DNA from: a virus
DNA length: 32,502 nt
Direction: 5' to 3' (one strand)
Virus record (IMG/VR): IMGVR_UViG_3300046511_000298
Span: 1-32,502 of that record
The notes beneath the pieces are model-generated. The model had not been told where the DNA came from, ran no database searches, and saw only the letters and a program-made list of their open reading frames with translations. Of the stretch, positions 1-7,877 are shown piece by piece. Both the position numbers and the translations under genes were made by a program. Each line of letters begins with the position of its first letter. Positions within the stretch are counted from its first letter, which is position 1.

Positions 1-18
1 AAAATAGCCCTCGCCAAG

Positions 19-35
19 CCGCATGGTTGAGCCAA
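19..35 (-). repeat. Motif B copy 1 (17-base exact repeat)
   Basis: On the minus strand this reads TTGGCTCAACCATGCGG. The same 17 bases occur at 29109-29125, just upstream of a leftward gene. In both places a CCCCCTT string lies 22-24 bases upstream on the minus strand. Here it faces left, out of the window. Its TGGCTCAA core is shared with motif A copy 2. It is probably a leftward control element such as a promoter or operator, but the role is inferred. Confidence 0.5.
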
Positions 36-158
36 TCTACCCCCTATATATTCATCAAAGGGGGAGTGACCTCCCCGCCCTGCTAGATGCTTCCGATGGA
101 TGCGCCTGGCGGCGCCCCCGGTACGGTGGGCGGGTCGGATCGACCGTAGAGGTCGGGC

Positions 159-184
159 CATAGTGGCGCAAGTAGTGAGACACC
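159..184 (+). promoter_or_regulatory. Motif A copy 1
   Basis: This copy matches the consensus exactly: a left half CATAGTGGCGCAAG directly followed by TAGTGAGACACC. It lies in the non-coding stretch downstream of the leftward gene ending at 250. No rightward gene follows it, so on this strand it is unlikely to be a simple promoter. Read on the other strand it would face left, out of the window. The rest of 1-249 holds motif B, an AT-rich patch (TATATA near 45-51) between C5 and G5 runs, and no gene I can support. Confidence 0.6.
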
Positions 185-249
185 CATCCTAGATACTAGA
201 GTGGCTCGCCTTGCGCGGTAAGCCCGGAGGTCACGTACCGGCGCCCACC

Positions 250-1014
250 TCACCACGTCTTCAGTGGGTGGCCGTTGGGCAGCGTCAGGATCGGCAGAGT
301 CCACTCTCCGTCCCAGGTCCCGGGCAGAATCAGGCCCGAGTTGGCGAGCTTGACCCACTCCTCCACGAACTTCAGCTTGCGGAGCACCATATCCACGTCT
401 GCGGGCGGGACCAACCGGGCCTCGACCGCCTCATGGACCAACTGGACGTAGGGCATACCGCGTTCTCCGGCCCTCGCAAGCCGCAAAGTCAGCCATTCCG
501 CCAGCAGAGCCTCCTCGCGGGGGCCAAAGCAGGCGTCCGAGCATATTCCCACATGCCACGGCGCCAACTTTTGGTCCACCCAGGCCATTTTCCAGTCCGC
601 ATAGTCCCTTTTCAAGCGGTAAAGCTCCTCGCGGGTCGTATCCAGCCGCCAGTTCTTCTCACAACTCCGGCAATGGATCTGGATTGCGAACTGCTGGTAG
701 TGCTCGGCCCACCTGCCGAAGATCGTCAGGCTGCCGTGGTCGCTTCCGGCCTCGATCTCACTCCGCAAAGCGGGGCGGACATCCTGATCCCAGAACCCGA
801 CGAACGGATTGGAGTGCGTCCGCTCGTACAGCGTCCCCTGCTTGCGGCCGCCGAACATGTCGTACCGGCCGCCCATCGGCATCATCGCCATCTGCTGGTA
901 CGATTTCATGAAGGTGGCGTAGTCCAGCCACGGCTTCCCCCGCATCTGCGGCGTGTTCATCTTCGCCAGTGCGTACTGGTACGGATCTCCCCATGAGAAC
1001 GGATTCTTAGGCAT
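250..1014 (-). CDS. Hypothetical protein with paired-cysteine (zinc-site-like) motifs
   Basis: This is a 254-residue protein that I do not recognise. Two cysteine pairs are visible: C115-x2-C118 (IHCRSCEKNW) and C158-x3-C162 (GICSDACFG), with H154 close by. This arrangement could bind one zinc ion. The rest is rich in aromatic and charged residues (WxxYA, FVGFWDQD, WRLDTTREELYRLKRDYADWK) and has no membrane segment. I chose the ATG at 1014 because it follows a GGCGG-like site and overlaps the end of the upstream winged-helix gene by 8 bases. The longer open frame starting at 1119 would overlap that gene by more than 100 bases. The overlap suggests translational coupling and a joint role, perhaps in regulation or nucleic-acid handling, but that is inference. 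Confidence 0.75.
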   Translation of the reverse strand: MPKNPFSWGDPYQYALAKMNTPQMRGKPWLDYATFMKSYQQMAMMPMGGRYDMFGGRKQGTLYERTHSNPFVGFWDQDVRPALRSEIEAGSDHGSLTIFGRWAEHYQQFAIQIHCRSCEKNWRLDTTREELYRLKRDYADWKMAWVDQKLAPWHVGICSDACFGPREEALLAEWLTLRLARAGERGMPYVQLVHEAVEARLVPPADVDMVLRKLKFVEEWVKLANSGLILPGTWDGEWTLPILTLPNGHPLKTW

Positions 1015-1735
1015 TGCGGGCCGCCAGTCCGGCCGCGAGCGCCCGTCCATCGGCGCGGAAGGCCCTTTCGCGGCGGACCCGACGCATCTCAGCACCAATA
1101 GCCAACTGATTGGAACCACTGCGGCGGGCGGCGGTCTCTGCCTCCCCGATCACCGCGTTCTCGAAGCAGTCGCGGCACTGCTGGCACCGGCACTGCCCGG
1201 CCCCGTTCGTGGTGCCGTGGTGGATGATCCCGGTGCTGTTGTTCTGCCAGTTGGCGCGGCCGGTCATCGGAGCATCCAACTCCGCCTCCTGGCTATCCGC
1301 GGCGGGCGCCAGCGTCGCCTCGGTCCAGAAGTACCGCTTGCGCGGGGAACCTGATCCGCGGGTGGTCTCCTCCTTGATCTGCACCTTGCCCTCCGATTCG
1401 AACCTCCGCAGGTGCTCCAGCACGGCGGGCTTGCTGACGCCCAGGTCGCTGCACACGTCCTTCACCCGGACGCCTCCGCCTCCGTACATCTGCATGTAGC
1501 GGCGGACATCATCCTTCACGCTGCCCTGCGGGGCGCGGCCGACAAGACGGACCAGCATCGTGGTCACGTCGTCCACCTGATCGTCGCGCATCCGGTTGCT
1601 GTCGAACACCGGGATGCCGTCCAGCACCTTCATCGCGTAGCTGGAGAACTCCATCTTCTCCGCGGGGGTAGCGTACCCACTGCGGATTGCCTGCTTGTGC
1701 GCCTCCACGGAGAGCGCGATGAGCCGGGCTGACAT
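1007..1735 (-). CDS. Winged helix-turn-helix protein with C-terminal Cys knuckle; putative phage regulator
   Basis: This is a 242-residue protein. Residues about 76-137 look like a winged helix-turn-helix: VRVKDVCSDLGVSKPAVLEHL is helix-turn-helix, then a wing with ESEGKVQIKEE and SGSPRKRYFW. Further on, HHGTTNGAGQCRCQQCRDC carries four cysteines (C182, C184, C187, C190), a pattern seen in many small actinophage proteins. The C-terminus is Arg/Ala-rich. I chose the ATG at 1735, which has AAGGAG five bases upstream, over the GTG at 1741. The gene is first in a leftward two-gene unit flanked by motif A copies 1 and 2, and it lies divergent to the late operon. A DNA-binding role is well supported by the fold. 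That it acts on motif A is only a guess from position. Confidence 0.75.
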   Translation of the reverse strand: MSARLIALSVEAHKQAIRSGYATPAEKMEFSSYAMKVLDGIPVFDSNRMRDDQVDDVTTMLVRLVGRAPQGSVKDDVRRYMQMYGGGGVRVKDVCSDLGVSKPAVLEHLRRFESEGKVQIKEETTRGSGSPRKRYFWTEATLAPAADSQEAELDAPMTGRANWQNNSTGIIHHGTTNGAGQCRCQQCRDCFENAVIGEAETAARRSGSNQLAIGAEMRRVRRERAFRADGRALAAGLAARNA

Positions 1736-1915
1736 TTCCACTCCTTGGTCGTTTCCACTTGGTAACTACCTACAGGAGGGGAACACCTTTGTGGGAGCCG
1801 AAACGGGCTGGGGAGAGACCCAATGAGCCGACCGATACACCGCGCCCCACAGAACACCACCCCATAGGTGTCTCACTACTTGAGCCACTATGACAGCCGT
1901 GCCGAGAGGAGCCTG
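1736..1915. other. Divergent intergenic control region
   Basis: These 180 bases separate the leftward regulator gene from the rightward late block. They contain motif A copy 2 (1867-1892) and a strong AGGAGGGG ribosome-site-like string at 1774-1781. Two micro-ORFs follow that string: GTG at 1791 (11 codons) and an ATGA-overlapping ATG at 1823 (14 codons, stop at 1867). There is also a near-palindrome GGTAACTACC around 1761-1770. I see no convincing sigma-70-type -35/-10 pair in either direction. Confidence 0.5.
1867..1892 (-). promoter_or_regulatory. Motif A copy 2
   Basis: This copy is inverted relative to the other four. On the minus strand it reads CATAGTGGCTCAAG then TAGTGAGACACC, one base away from consensus. 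It sits 24 bases ahead of the first rightward late gene and 131 bases ahead of the leftward regulator gene, so it could control either. The change to GGCTCAA gives it the same TGGCTCAA core as motif B. Confidence 0.6.
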
Positions 1916-2044
1916 ATGCTGAATGTAACCGTCCAAAACGGCACGCACGCCGGGCGCAAGAAGCCTTTCGTCACAGGCCACTCGCCTACGTGTGCGTGCA
2001 CCAAATGCGAGGAGAATCGTCATGGAGATCAGCAAAGCGCTTGA
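1916..2044 (+). CDS. Small Cys-motif protein (42 aa)
   Basis: This is a 42-codon frame with a GAGAGGAG ribosome site just upstream of its ATG. It overlaps the start of the ClpP-like gene by 23 bases. The product is basic at the N-terminus (THAGRKKPF) and then has HSPTCACTKCEEN, a C-x-C-x2-C knuckle. The same HGT...CxCxxC style appears in the winged-helix protein of the neighbouring leftward unit (HGTTNGAGQCRCQQC) and in many short actinophage proteins. It may bind zinc and nucleic acid, but no function can be assigned. The ribosome site, the shared motif and the coupling overlap support it as real. Confidence 0.6.
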   Translation: MLNVTVQNGTHAGRKKPFVTGHSPTCACTKCEENRHGDQQSA

Positions 2045-2648
2045 AGCCAGCGAGATCGGCCTCAACGAACTGAAGGCCAAGCAGATCGGGCTGGAGATCG
2101 CCAGCATGGAGCGCATGTCCGCCAAGAGCATCGCGGAGGACCACACCGGCCAGTTCCACTTCATCAGCCCGGTGCATGAGACCTCCGTCCACCAGTTGAT
2201 CCAGCGGATCGACAGCTACGTCCGCCGGTACCCGGAGGGCGAGGTCGAGATCCTGCTGAACTCCGGCGGCGGAAGCGTCCTTGACGGCTTCGCGCTGATC
2301 GACTACCTTGAGCGCATCAAGCGGCAGGGTACACACGTCCGCATCGTCGGCATCGGCCTCACGGCTTCGATGGCGGGGATCATCCTCCAGGCCGCCAGCG
2401 AGCGGGTCCTGACCCGTCACGCGTGGCTGGGGATGCACGAAATCTCGTCGGTGATCCAGGGCAGCATCACGGTAGCCGAAGACACCATGAAGTTCAGCAA
2501 GGCGCTCCAGGCCCAGGCCGTGGCGCTCCTGTGCGAGCGCAGCACCTTGACGCCCGCCAAGCTGAAGTCCCTGTGGGCGCGGAAGGATGTCTTCATCGAC
2601 GCCACCGAAGCCCTGAAACTCGGCCTCATCGACCGAATCGAGGAGTAG
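2022..2648 (+). CDS. ClpP-type (S14 family) prohead maturation protease
   Basis: The 208-residue product has the hallmarks of the ClpP/crotonase-like serine protease fold. These are the strand-loop EILLNSGGGSVLDGF, the nucleophile context GLTASMAG with Ser116, and the catalytic His139 in WLGMHEIS. A downstream Asp completes the triad in this family. Phage ClpP-like proteins act as head-maturation proteases that cut the scaffold and the capsid N-terminus. The ATG at 2022 follows GAGGAG; an upstream in-frame ATG at 1992 lies inside the small Cys gene and has no clear ribosome site. The gene lies about 6 kb upstream of the scaffold and capsid genes rather than next to them, which is less usual. 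Confidence 0.88.
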   Translation: MEISKALEASEIGLNELKAKQIGLEIASMERMSAKSIAEDHTGQFHFISPVHETSVHQLIQRIDSYVRRYPEGEVEILLNSGGGSVLDGFALIDYLERIKRQGTHVRIVGIGLTASMAGIILQAASERVLTRHAWLGMHEISSVIQGSITVAEDTMKFSKALQAQAVALLCERSTLTPAKLKSLWARKDVFIDATEALKLGLIDRIEE

Positions 2649-2649
2649 T

Positions 2650-3222
2650 ATGTCCAAGATCACGAACTTCAACTCCGGTCTTCAGGACTGGAAGGGACAG
2701 GCGTCCGGCGCAGCCGTGCTCGCGCTGGCCTGGAAGCATGACGAGTTGCAGGAACTGATGGCGCGTGCCCGTGCGGCTGGCGTCCAGCTTACCCTGCCCG
2801 CTCTGACTGCCCCGTCGTCCGACGTGTTCGTCATCGCGCCGATTGCGTCGCAGACGAACACCATCACTATCCAGGCTGTCCCGCCTGGAACACAGCAGGC
2901 CACCGGCATCACCACGCTGGAGATCAAGGACGCTGCTGGCGTATCACCGACCGTCACATGGGTCGCAGGCGTGCTCACAATCAGCCTCGGCACCACGGAC
3001 GCCAACAACACGCTGACCGCCCTCAAGGCCGCGCTTGACGCTGCTCTGACCACGGTCGCTGCGTACAGCACGTTCATCACCGGTACCGCTTCGACCCAGA
3101 TGGTCCACGGCGGCACCAACACTCGGGCGGCCTCGGCGGCTGGCGTTGCTGCTGGCACCGGAGTGAAGTCCTCAACAGCAGGCGTGGCGGCATCCCGCAC
3201 CCTCGCCATCGCTACCCAATAG
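2650..3222 (+). CDS. Hypothetical Ala/Thr-rich virion protein
   Basis: The 190-residue product is not recognised. Its N-terminal third looks helical (ALAWKHDELQELMARARAAGVQ). The rest is Thr/Ala/Val-rich and beta-prone (NTITIQAVPPGT, VTWVAGVLTISLGTTDANNT), with a small-residue C-terminus. That composition is common in phage capsid decoration or tail-surface proteins. It starts one base after the protease stop, with GAGGAG just upstream of the ATG, and is followed by a similar small Thr/Ser-rich protein. A structural role is an inference from composition and location. Confidence 0.75.
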   Translation: MSKITNFNSGLQDWKGQASGAAVLALAWKHDELQELMARARAAGVQLTLPALTAPSSDVFVIAPIASQTNTITIQAVPPGTQQATGITTLEIKDAAGVSPTVTWVAGVLTISLGTTDANNTLTALKAALDAALTTVAAYSTFITGTASTQMVHGGTNTRAASAAGVAAGTGVKSSTAGVAASRTLAIATQ

Positions 3223-3233
3223 GAGGGTAAAGC

Positions 3234-3473
3234 ATGACCGTAACGAACGTCGAGACCTTCAAGCTGTCTGGTGGTGTGCTGTCCGGCAGCGCCGCACTGA
3301 CCGCTGTGGTCGCCACGCTCACCGACGCTGGTATCTCCAGCACGACTTCTGGATCGGTTCTCACGATCACGAACTCGTCGCTGTCCGGCACCATCGGATC
3401 ACAGAAGTTCGCACAGCTCATCCGCATCGCCAAGGCGGGCGGCATGGAGCTTACCTACGTCGCGGCTACCTGA
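3234..3473 (+). CDS. Small hypothetical Ser/Thr-rich protein
   Basis: The 79-residue product has a clear AGGAGGG ribosome site. It is dominated by short beta-prone, Ser/Thr-rich segments (GSAALTAVVATLTDAG, GSVLTITNSSLSG) and ends with KFAQLIRIAKAGGMELTYVAAT. I do not recognise the family. It lies three bases ahead of the terminase gene in the same operon. By composition it resembles the preceding protein and may work with it on the virion surface, but this is not shown. Confidence 0.7.
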   Translation: MTVTNVETFKLSGGVLSGSAALTAVVATLTDAGISSTTSGSVLTITNSSLSGTIGSQKFAQLIRIAKAGGMELTYVAAT

Positions 3474-3476
3474 GTC

Positions 3477-4979
3477 ATGAGATCCCTCCGCTCGCTCGCA
3501 GCGGGCGGAACGGACACAGCCGCCGCTGTGGCTGCCGAGTCCTACTCGGCATTCGCTACTAGGTTCCCGCGGAAGCTCTACTGGTTTGCCACCCATGGAT
3601 ACAAGCCCCATGGGTGGCAGGCCGCATTCCACGCCGCGGACTTCAACACACGCCTCGCACGGTTCCGTCACCTGGTGGCGGGCCGCCGCGGTGGCAAGAC
3701 CATGAGCGCCGCTTGGGAGACACTGTTCTACTGCCTGCACCCGGAGGACTTCCACCGGGACGCGCATTCGGTGGACTCCACACGCCCGCTCTGGGTATGG
3801 GTACTGACCAAGGACCATGAGGTCGGCCGCCCAGCCCGCATAGCTTTCCAGGAGGCGCTCAACGCCGCCGGACTCGTCAAGGACAAGGACTACAAGTGGA
3901 ACAAGACCGAGAAGACGGTGGAGTTCGAGAACGGTACGTTCCTCCAGTTCAAGACGGCCGACGACCCTCAGAGCCTCCGAGGGGCGGGACTCGACATCCT
4001 CTGGATCGACGAGTCTGCCTTCATCACCAGCAAGGATGCCTGGGGCGTTGTGCGCCCGGCCCTGTCCGACAAGATGGGCCTGGTCATCACGACGACGACC
4101 CCACAGGGCAAGAACTGGTTCTGGAGCGAGTTCTTCTCCGGCAAGGTTCTTCACGACCCGCACCACCACCGGGTGGAGTACACCAGCATCGACAACCCGT
4201 TCTTCCACAAGGAGGAGTGGGTGTATGCGAAGGAGAGCATGCACCCCGCGCTGTTCGCGCAGGAGTACATGGCGGCCTTCGACGCGATGGCTGGACTCAC
4301 ACTCAGTGGCGACTGGCTACACTACTACACCCTGGGGGACGCGGACGAGTCCAAGGACCTGGTCACTCTCCCCCGTGACGCGGGCGGCAAGTTCAAGCTC
4401 CGCAAGTACCTCGGCGTGGACCCCTCCACCGGCGAGTCGGACGACGAGTTCGCCATCGCGGTGCTGGGGATCTCCGAGGACATGACGCAGGGCTTCCTGC
4501 TCGACTACTTCCTCGGCCACCTCCAGTTCCCCGACCAGGTGGACAAGATCCAGGAGTACCAGTTGAAGTGGCGGCCCGAGCTTATCGGCATCGAGGCCAA
4601 CGCCTACCAGCGGTCCTTGGCCCAGCAGAGCAACCGGCTCCAAGGGTTCCCGGGCATCGTGCCCGTGATCTCCAAGGGCAGCAAGACCGAGCGACTGATC
4701 TCCATGTCCCCCGCGTTCAAGATCGGGAAGGTGCGGATTCACCCCAAGCACTCCGACTTCGTGGACCAGTGGGTCAGCTACGACGGCAAGAAGAAGATCA
4801 ACCGGGACGACCTCCTGGACGCCGTCGAGATTGCGATGGGCGTCTGCGGCGTCATCCTGCCGTCGATGGTCACCGCCATCGACATCCAGCCGGACAGCGA
4901 GCAGGCCGAGGCAATGGCCCAGATCGCTGCCCTGCGGAAGCGACGACCCATAGACAGCGAACTTGGAAGCGAGGGCTGA
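3477..4979 (+). CDS. terL: Terminase large subunit
   Basis: The 500-residue protein is the ATP-driven DNA packaging motor and nuclease. The ATPase domain has a Walker A-like motif AGRRGGKT (residues 68-75), Walker B LDILWIDE (D178, E179) and a coupling segment VITTTTPQGKNWF. The C-terminal RNase H-like nuclease shows LGVDPSTGESDDE (D315), IGIEANAYQRSL (E373) and DDLLDAVEIAMG (D448). Length and domain order are normal for phage TerL. Unusually, the small-terminase-like gene lies downstream of the portal rather than directly ahead of this gene. The start is the ATG three bases after the previous stop. Confidence 0.95.
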   Translation: MRSLRSLAAGGTDTAAAVAAESYSAFATRFPRKLYWFATHGYKPHGWQAAFHAADFNTRLARFRHLVAGRRGGKTMSAAWETLFYCLHPEDFHRDAHSVDSTRPLWVWVLTKDHEVGRPARIAFQEALNAAGLVKDKDYKWNKTEKTVEFENGTFLQFKTADDPQSLRGAGLDILWIDESAFITSKDAWGVVRPALSDKMGLVITTTTPQGKNWFWSEFFSGKVLHDPHHHRVEYTSIDNPFFHKEEWVYAKESMHPALFAQEYMAAFDAMAGLTLSGDWLHYYTLGDADESKDLVTLPRDAGGKFKLRKYLGVDPSTGESDDEFAIAVLGISEDMTQGFLLDYFLGHLQFPDQVDKIQEYQLKWRPELIGIEANAYQRSLAQQSNRLQGFPGIVPVISKGSKTERLISMSPAFKIGKVRIHPKHSDFVDQWVSYDGKKKINRDDLLDAVEIAMGVCGVILPSMVTAIDIQPDSEQAEAMAQIAALRKRRPIDSELGSEG

Positions 4980-5257
4980 TGCTCGGACGACACAAGTGCG
5001 ACGTATGCGCGGCCAAGGACCAGACCATCGCCCTTCTGGCGGACCTGGTTGACTGGCACCGCGCTCAGACACACAGCATGACCACATCGGCCTCTCAGGC
5101 CACGATGCCCCCGCAGGAGTACAAGCCTGCCGAGTGGGCGTCGGATGAGGAGGAAGACCTGATCGCCCTGATCGAGTCTGGCGCCCTCAGCAACGAGGAG
5201 TCCGAACGGGCCTTGGCCTCACTCCAAGCCACCAAACCCATTCAGCTAGTCAAGTAG
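4979..5257 (+). CDS. Hypothetical 92-aa protein with N-terminal CxxC
   Basis: This small protein overlaps the terminase stop by one base (TGATG), so it is translationally coupled. It begins MLGRHKCDVCAAKDQTIALLADLVDWH, a CxxC followed by a predicted helix. The second half is acidic (ASDEEEDLIALIESGALSNEESERAL). Short CxxC-helix proteins between terminase and portal are common in actinophages, but I know of no role for them. There is only one CxxC, so metal binding would need a dimer or another partner. Confidence 0.75.
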   Translation: MLGRHKCDVCAAKDQTIALLADLVDWHRAQTHSMTTSASQATMPPQEYKPAEWASDEEEDLIALIESGALSNEESERALASLQATKPIQLVK

Positions 5258-5270
5258 AGAGGAGGTCAGC

Positions 5271-7877
5271 ATGGCAGCCCCCGTGGCACCGTCCAACCAG
5301 AACAGCACCTCCGACGGCCGCGGCTTCATTGGACTGCGTGACCTGACCGACGCCAGCAAGCTGGCAGCGAAACGCGCTGAATGTGAGAGCATGAGGAACG
5401 TCCTCAAGCGCGAGTGGGCACTCAACCGCGAATACTACAACGGCAACCAGTGGGCCTTCTGGAACGCGAACATGCTTCGCGTCGAGAGCCTGCCTGCCGA
5501 CAGTGGACCCGCGTGGAAGGTGCGCCTACAGTCGAACCAGGTGAAGCCTGGGCTGATGTCCTACGTGGCACAGCTTACGAAGACACGCCCCTCCGTCACC
5601 GCCGAGCCTAACTCGGGCGTGGACGGAGATGTAAAGGCCGCCCAGATGGCGACCTCCCTGTACGAGTCCCTCTGGGAAGACCTGAAGCTGAACAGCAAGG
5701 TCCAGGCTGGCCTCATTGAGGCGGGCCTCTCGGGCGGGTACCTGAAGGTGACATGGGACGCCCTGGCGGGCAAGCCGATGACCTTCACCATGGACCCGCA
5801 GGGCAACCCGATCATGGACGACGAACTGGCAGAACTGTTCGTGGACAACCTGAAGGCGCAGGCCGCCCAGCAGGGAATGGACCCCGAGCAGGTCGAGCAG
5901 ATGGCGAAGAAGACCGTCTACCTCGGCGACATCCGCGTGGATGTCATGTCGGCAGAGAACGTCCTGGTGGACCCCACAGCCGCGTCGTTCGACGACGCCG
6001 TGTGGGCCATCTGCCGCCACTCCCTAGACCCCGACGAGATCCGCTCCCGCTTCGGCAAGACCGTGCAGCCCAACGCCACCAAGAGCGTTGACGTGCCGCT
6101 GGCCTTCTCCAGCATCGAGGAGAAGAAGCCGAACACCGTCCGGGAGCTTTTCATCATGTACATCCGGCCGTGCCCGTCACTGCCGAAGGGCCGCTACGTC
6201 ACATGGATCGAGGGTCCCAACCAGATCCTCCAGGACACTGACTGGCCCTACCCGTTCCGCGACCTTCCTCTGGTGAAGCTGCCGGGCAACTACCGCCCGA
6301 ACAGCCCCTACGACGACCCCATCGTCAACGAGGTTCGGCCGCTACAGAAGGACCTGAACAAGACCCTCTCGCAGATCGTCGAGCACAAGAACCTGACGAT
6401 CCGCCCGCAGATGCTGGCCCCCATCGGGTCGCTGCGGCAGAAGCTCACCTCTGAGCCTGGAGCCATCGTGGAGTACAACCCGGTCGGGAACAACATCCCG
6501 CAGTGGCGCGAGATCCCACAGATCCCGCCGTACATCTTCGAACACCTCCAGCAGATTCAGGGGCGCATCGACAAGGCGTTCAACCGCCTCCCGTCAAGCC
6601 GGGATCAGATCCCCGCGCGCGCTGACGGCGGAGCCTTGTTGGAGGGGATGATGGAGGCGACAGCCGACCAGTTGTCGCACGTCATCCTCGGCCTTGAGGA
6701 CGCGCTGGCACAGCTTGGCCACCTGATGGTGAGCCTGGCCCAGCGCTACTACGAGGAGCCTCGCTTGCTCCGCATCCGCGGACAGGGCGGCAGCGTCCAG
6801 GTCAAGAAGTTCGAGAACGCCGACATCGAGGGTGGGTTCACCTTCCGTCCGCGTTACGGTACCGGCCTCCCGCGATCCCGTCAGGGCAAGCAGGACGCCA
6901 TCGTCCAGTTGGTGCAGGAGCGCTTGATCGACCCGGCAACGGCGATGAAGCACCTGGACCTGGGCGACCTGAAGGGCGTCGAGGCGCAGATCGCGGCCGA
7001 CGAAGACCAGGCGTACCGAGAGCACGACAAGATCCTCCGCGGGCAGCCGATCAACGCGAAGGCGTTGGCGGACGCGCAGGCGGCCCTCCAGCAGTTCCAG
7101 CAGCAGGCCCAGCAGATCGTTCAGATGATCTCGCAGGGTGGTCCGCTGCCGGACTTCGACCAGGACGGCCAGCCCGACAACCCGCAGGAGGTCATGCAGC
7201 AGCTTCAGAGCCAGATGCAACAGCTTCAGCAGCAGTTGCAGGACGCTCCGTGGCAGCCGCTGGACTACGAGAACTGGGAGTCACACATCCAGACCCACTC
7301 GATGTTCATGAAGTCAACAGAGTTCGAAGCGTACCCGCCGGAGATACAGAACATCTTCCTCCAGCACTACAACCTGACGTATCAGCGTTGGATGGACGTG
7401 CGCTTCGCCATGCCCGACCCGAACAGCAGCGCCAAGATCAACGTGCGTGCACAGACCACCGTGTCCGCGCCGGTCATGCAGAAGCTGCTCCAGAAGGCTG
7501 GTGTCCACGCAGAGCCGGAGGAAGTCTCCGCGCCGCCGCTTGACACCATGGTCATGGAGAACCTCAACGCGGCTCAGGTTGAGCCGTCTGGCAACTCGCC
7601 TCTGTCCCAGATGGACGCGGCGAACGCCATGCAGCAAGCACAAGACAAGCACGCACTGGCTCAGGCCCAGGCCATGCAGGCCATGGGTGACGCTGCGGCA
7701 ACGCAGCAGATGGCGCAGGAACGACACGCCGCCACCATGAACCAGATGCAGGTCCAGCAGCAGGCTCAGATGGCTCAGGCCATCCAGGCCCAGCAGGCTG
7801 CGGCACAACAGCAGGCCCAGGCCGCCGAGAAGCACAAGGCGGACCTGGCAGCAAAACGGTCCCAGGGTAAGAAGTAA
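5271..7877 (+). CDS. Portal protein (podovirus-type, with long Gln-rich C-terminus)
   Basis: The 868-residue product fits the portal proteins of short-tailed phages. Its N-terminal part has the typical REYYNGNQWAFW, LQSNQVKPGLMSYVAQLTKTRP and GGYLKVTWD segments. The centre has PGNYRPNSPYDDPIVNEVRPLQKDLN and LEGMMEATADQLSHVILGLEDALAQLGHLM, as in the stem and crown of portals. The last 270 or so residues are very Gln/Ala-rich and probably coiled coil (AALQQFQQQAQQIVQ and AMQQAQDKHALAQAQ). The dodecameric portal is the DNA entry channel and binds terminase. The start has a GAGAGGAGGTCAGC leader. Position after TerL and before the scaffold and capsid genes supports the call. Confidence 0.9.
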   Translation: MAAPVAPSNQNSTSDGRGFIGLRDLTDASKLAAKRAECESMRNVLKREWALNREYYNGNQWAFWNANMLRVESLPADSGPAWKVRLQSNQVKPGLMSYVAQLTKTRPSVTAEPNSGVDGDVKAAQMATSLYESLWEDLKLNSKVQAGLIEAGLSGGYLKVTWDALAGKPMTFTMDPQGNPIMDDELAELFVDNLKAQAAQQGMDPEQVEQMAKKTVYLGDIRVDVMSAENVLVDPTAASFDDAVWAICRHSLDPDEIRSRFGKTVQPNATKSVDVPLAFSSIEEKKPNTVRELFIMYIRPCPSLPKGRYVTWIEGPNQILQDTDWPYPFRDLPLVKLPGNYRPNSPYDDPIVNEVRPLQKDLNKTLSQIVEHKNLTIRPQMLAPIGSLRQKLTSEPGAIVEYNPVGNNIPQWREIPQIPPYIFEHLQQIQGRIDKAFNRLPSSRDQIPARADGGALLEGMMEATADQLSHVILGLEDALAQLGHLMVSLAQRYYEEPRLLRIRGQGGSVQVKKFENADIEGGFTFRPRYGTGLPRSRQGKQDAIVQLVQERLIDPATAMKHLDLGDLKGVEAQIAADEDQAYREHDKILRGQPINAKALADAQAALQQFQQQAQQIVQMISQGGPLPDFDQDGQPDNPQEVMQQLQSQMQQLQQQLQDAPWQPLDYENWESHIQTHSMFMKSTEFEAYPPEIQNIFLQHYNLTYQRWMDVRFAMPDPNSSAKINVRAQTTVSAPVMQKLLQKAGVHAEPEEVSAPPLDTMVMENLNAAQVEPSGNSPLSQMDAANAMQQAQDKHALAQAQAMQAMGDAAATQQMAQERHAATMNQMQVQQQAQMAQAIQAQQAAAQQQAQAAEKHKADLAAKRSQGKK

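Noticed and set aside
36-66. C5/G5 hairpin around the TATATA patch as a terminator
   Set aside because: The stem is only 5 bp with a 15-base loop and no T-run; the AT-rich loop is as likely to be part of a promoter.
83-358. Leftward 91-codon frame covering motif A copy 1, with a possible inner start at 188
   Set aside because: It overlaps the clear 254-residue gene, has no ribosome site at either start, and its coding potential comes from the GC-rich frame and the motif itself.
211-996. Rightward 261-codon frame
   Set aside because: It is the antisense of the leftward paired-cysteine gene, with Leu/Arg/His-rich composition typical of shadow frames.
7081-7250. CAG-rich stretch in the portal gene as a nucleotide repeat
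   Set aside because: It is explained by poly-Gln/Ala coiled-coil coding and keeps the frame; it is not a separate repeat element.
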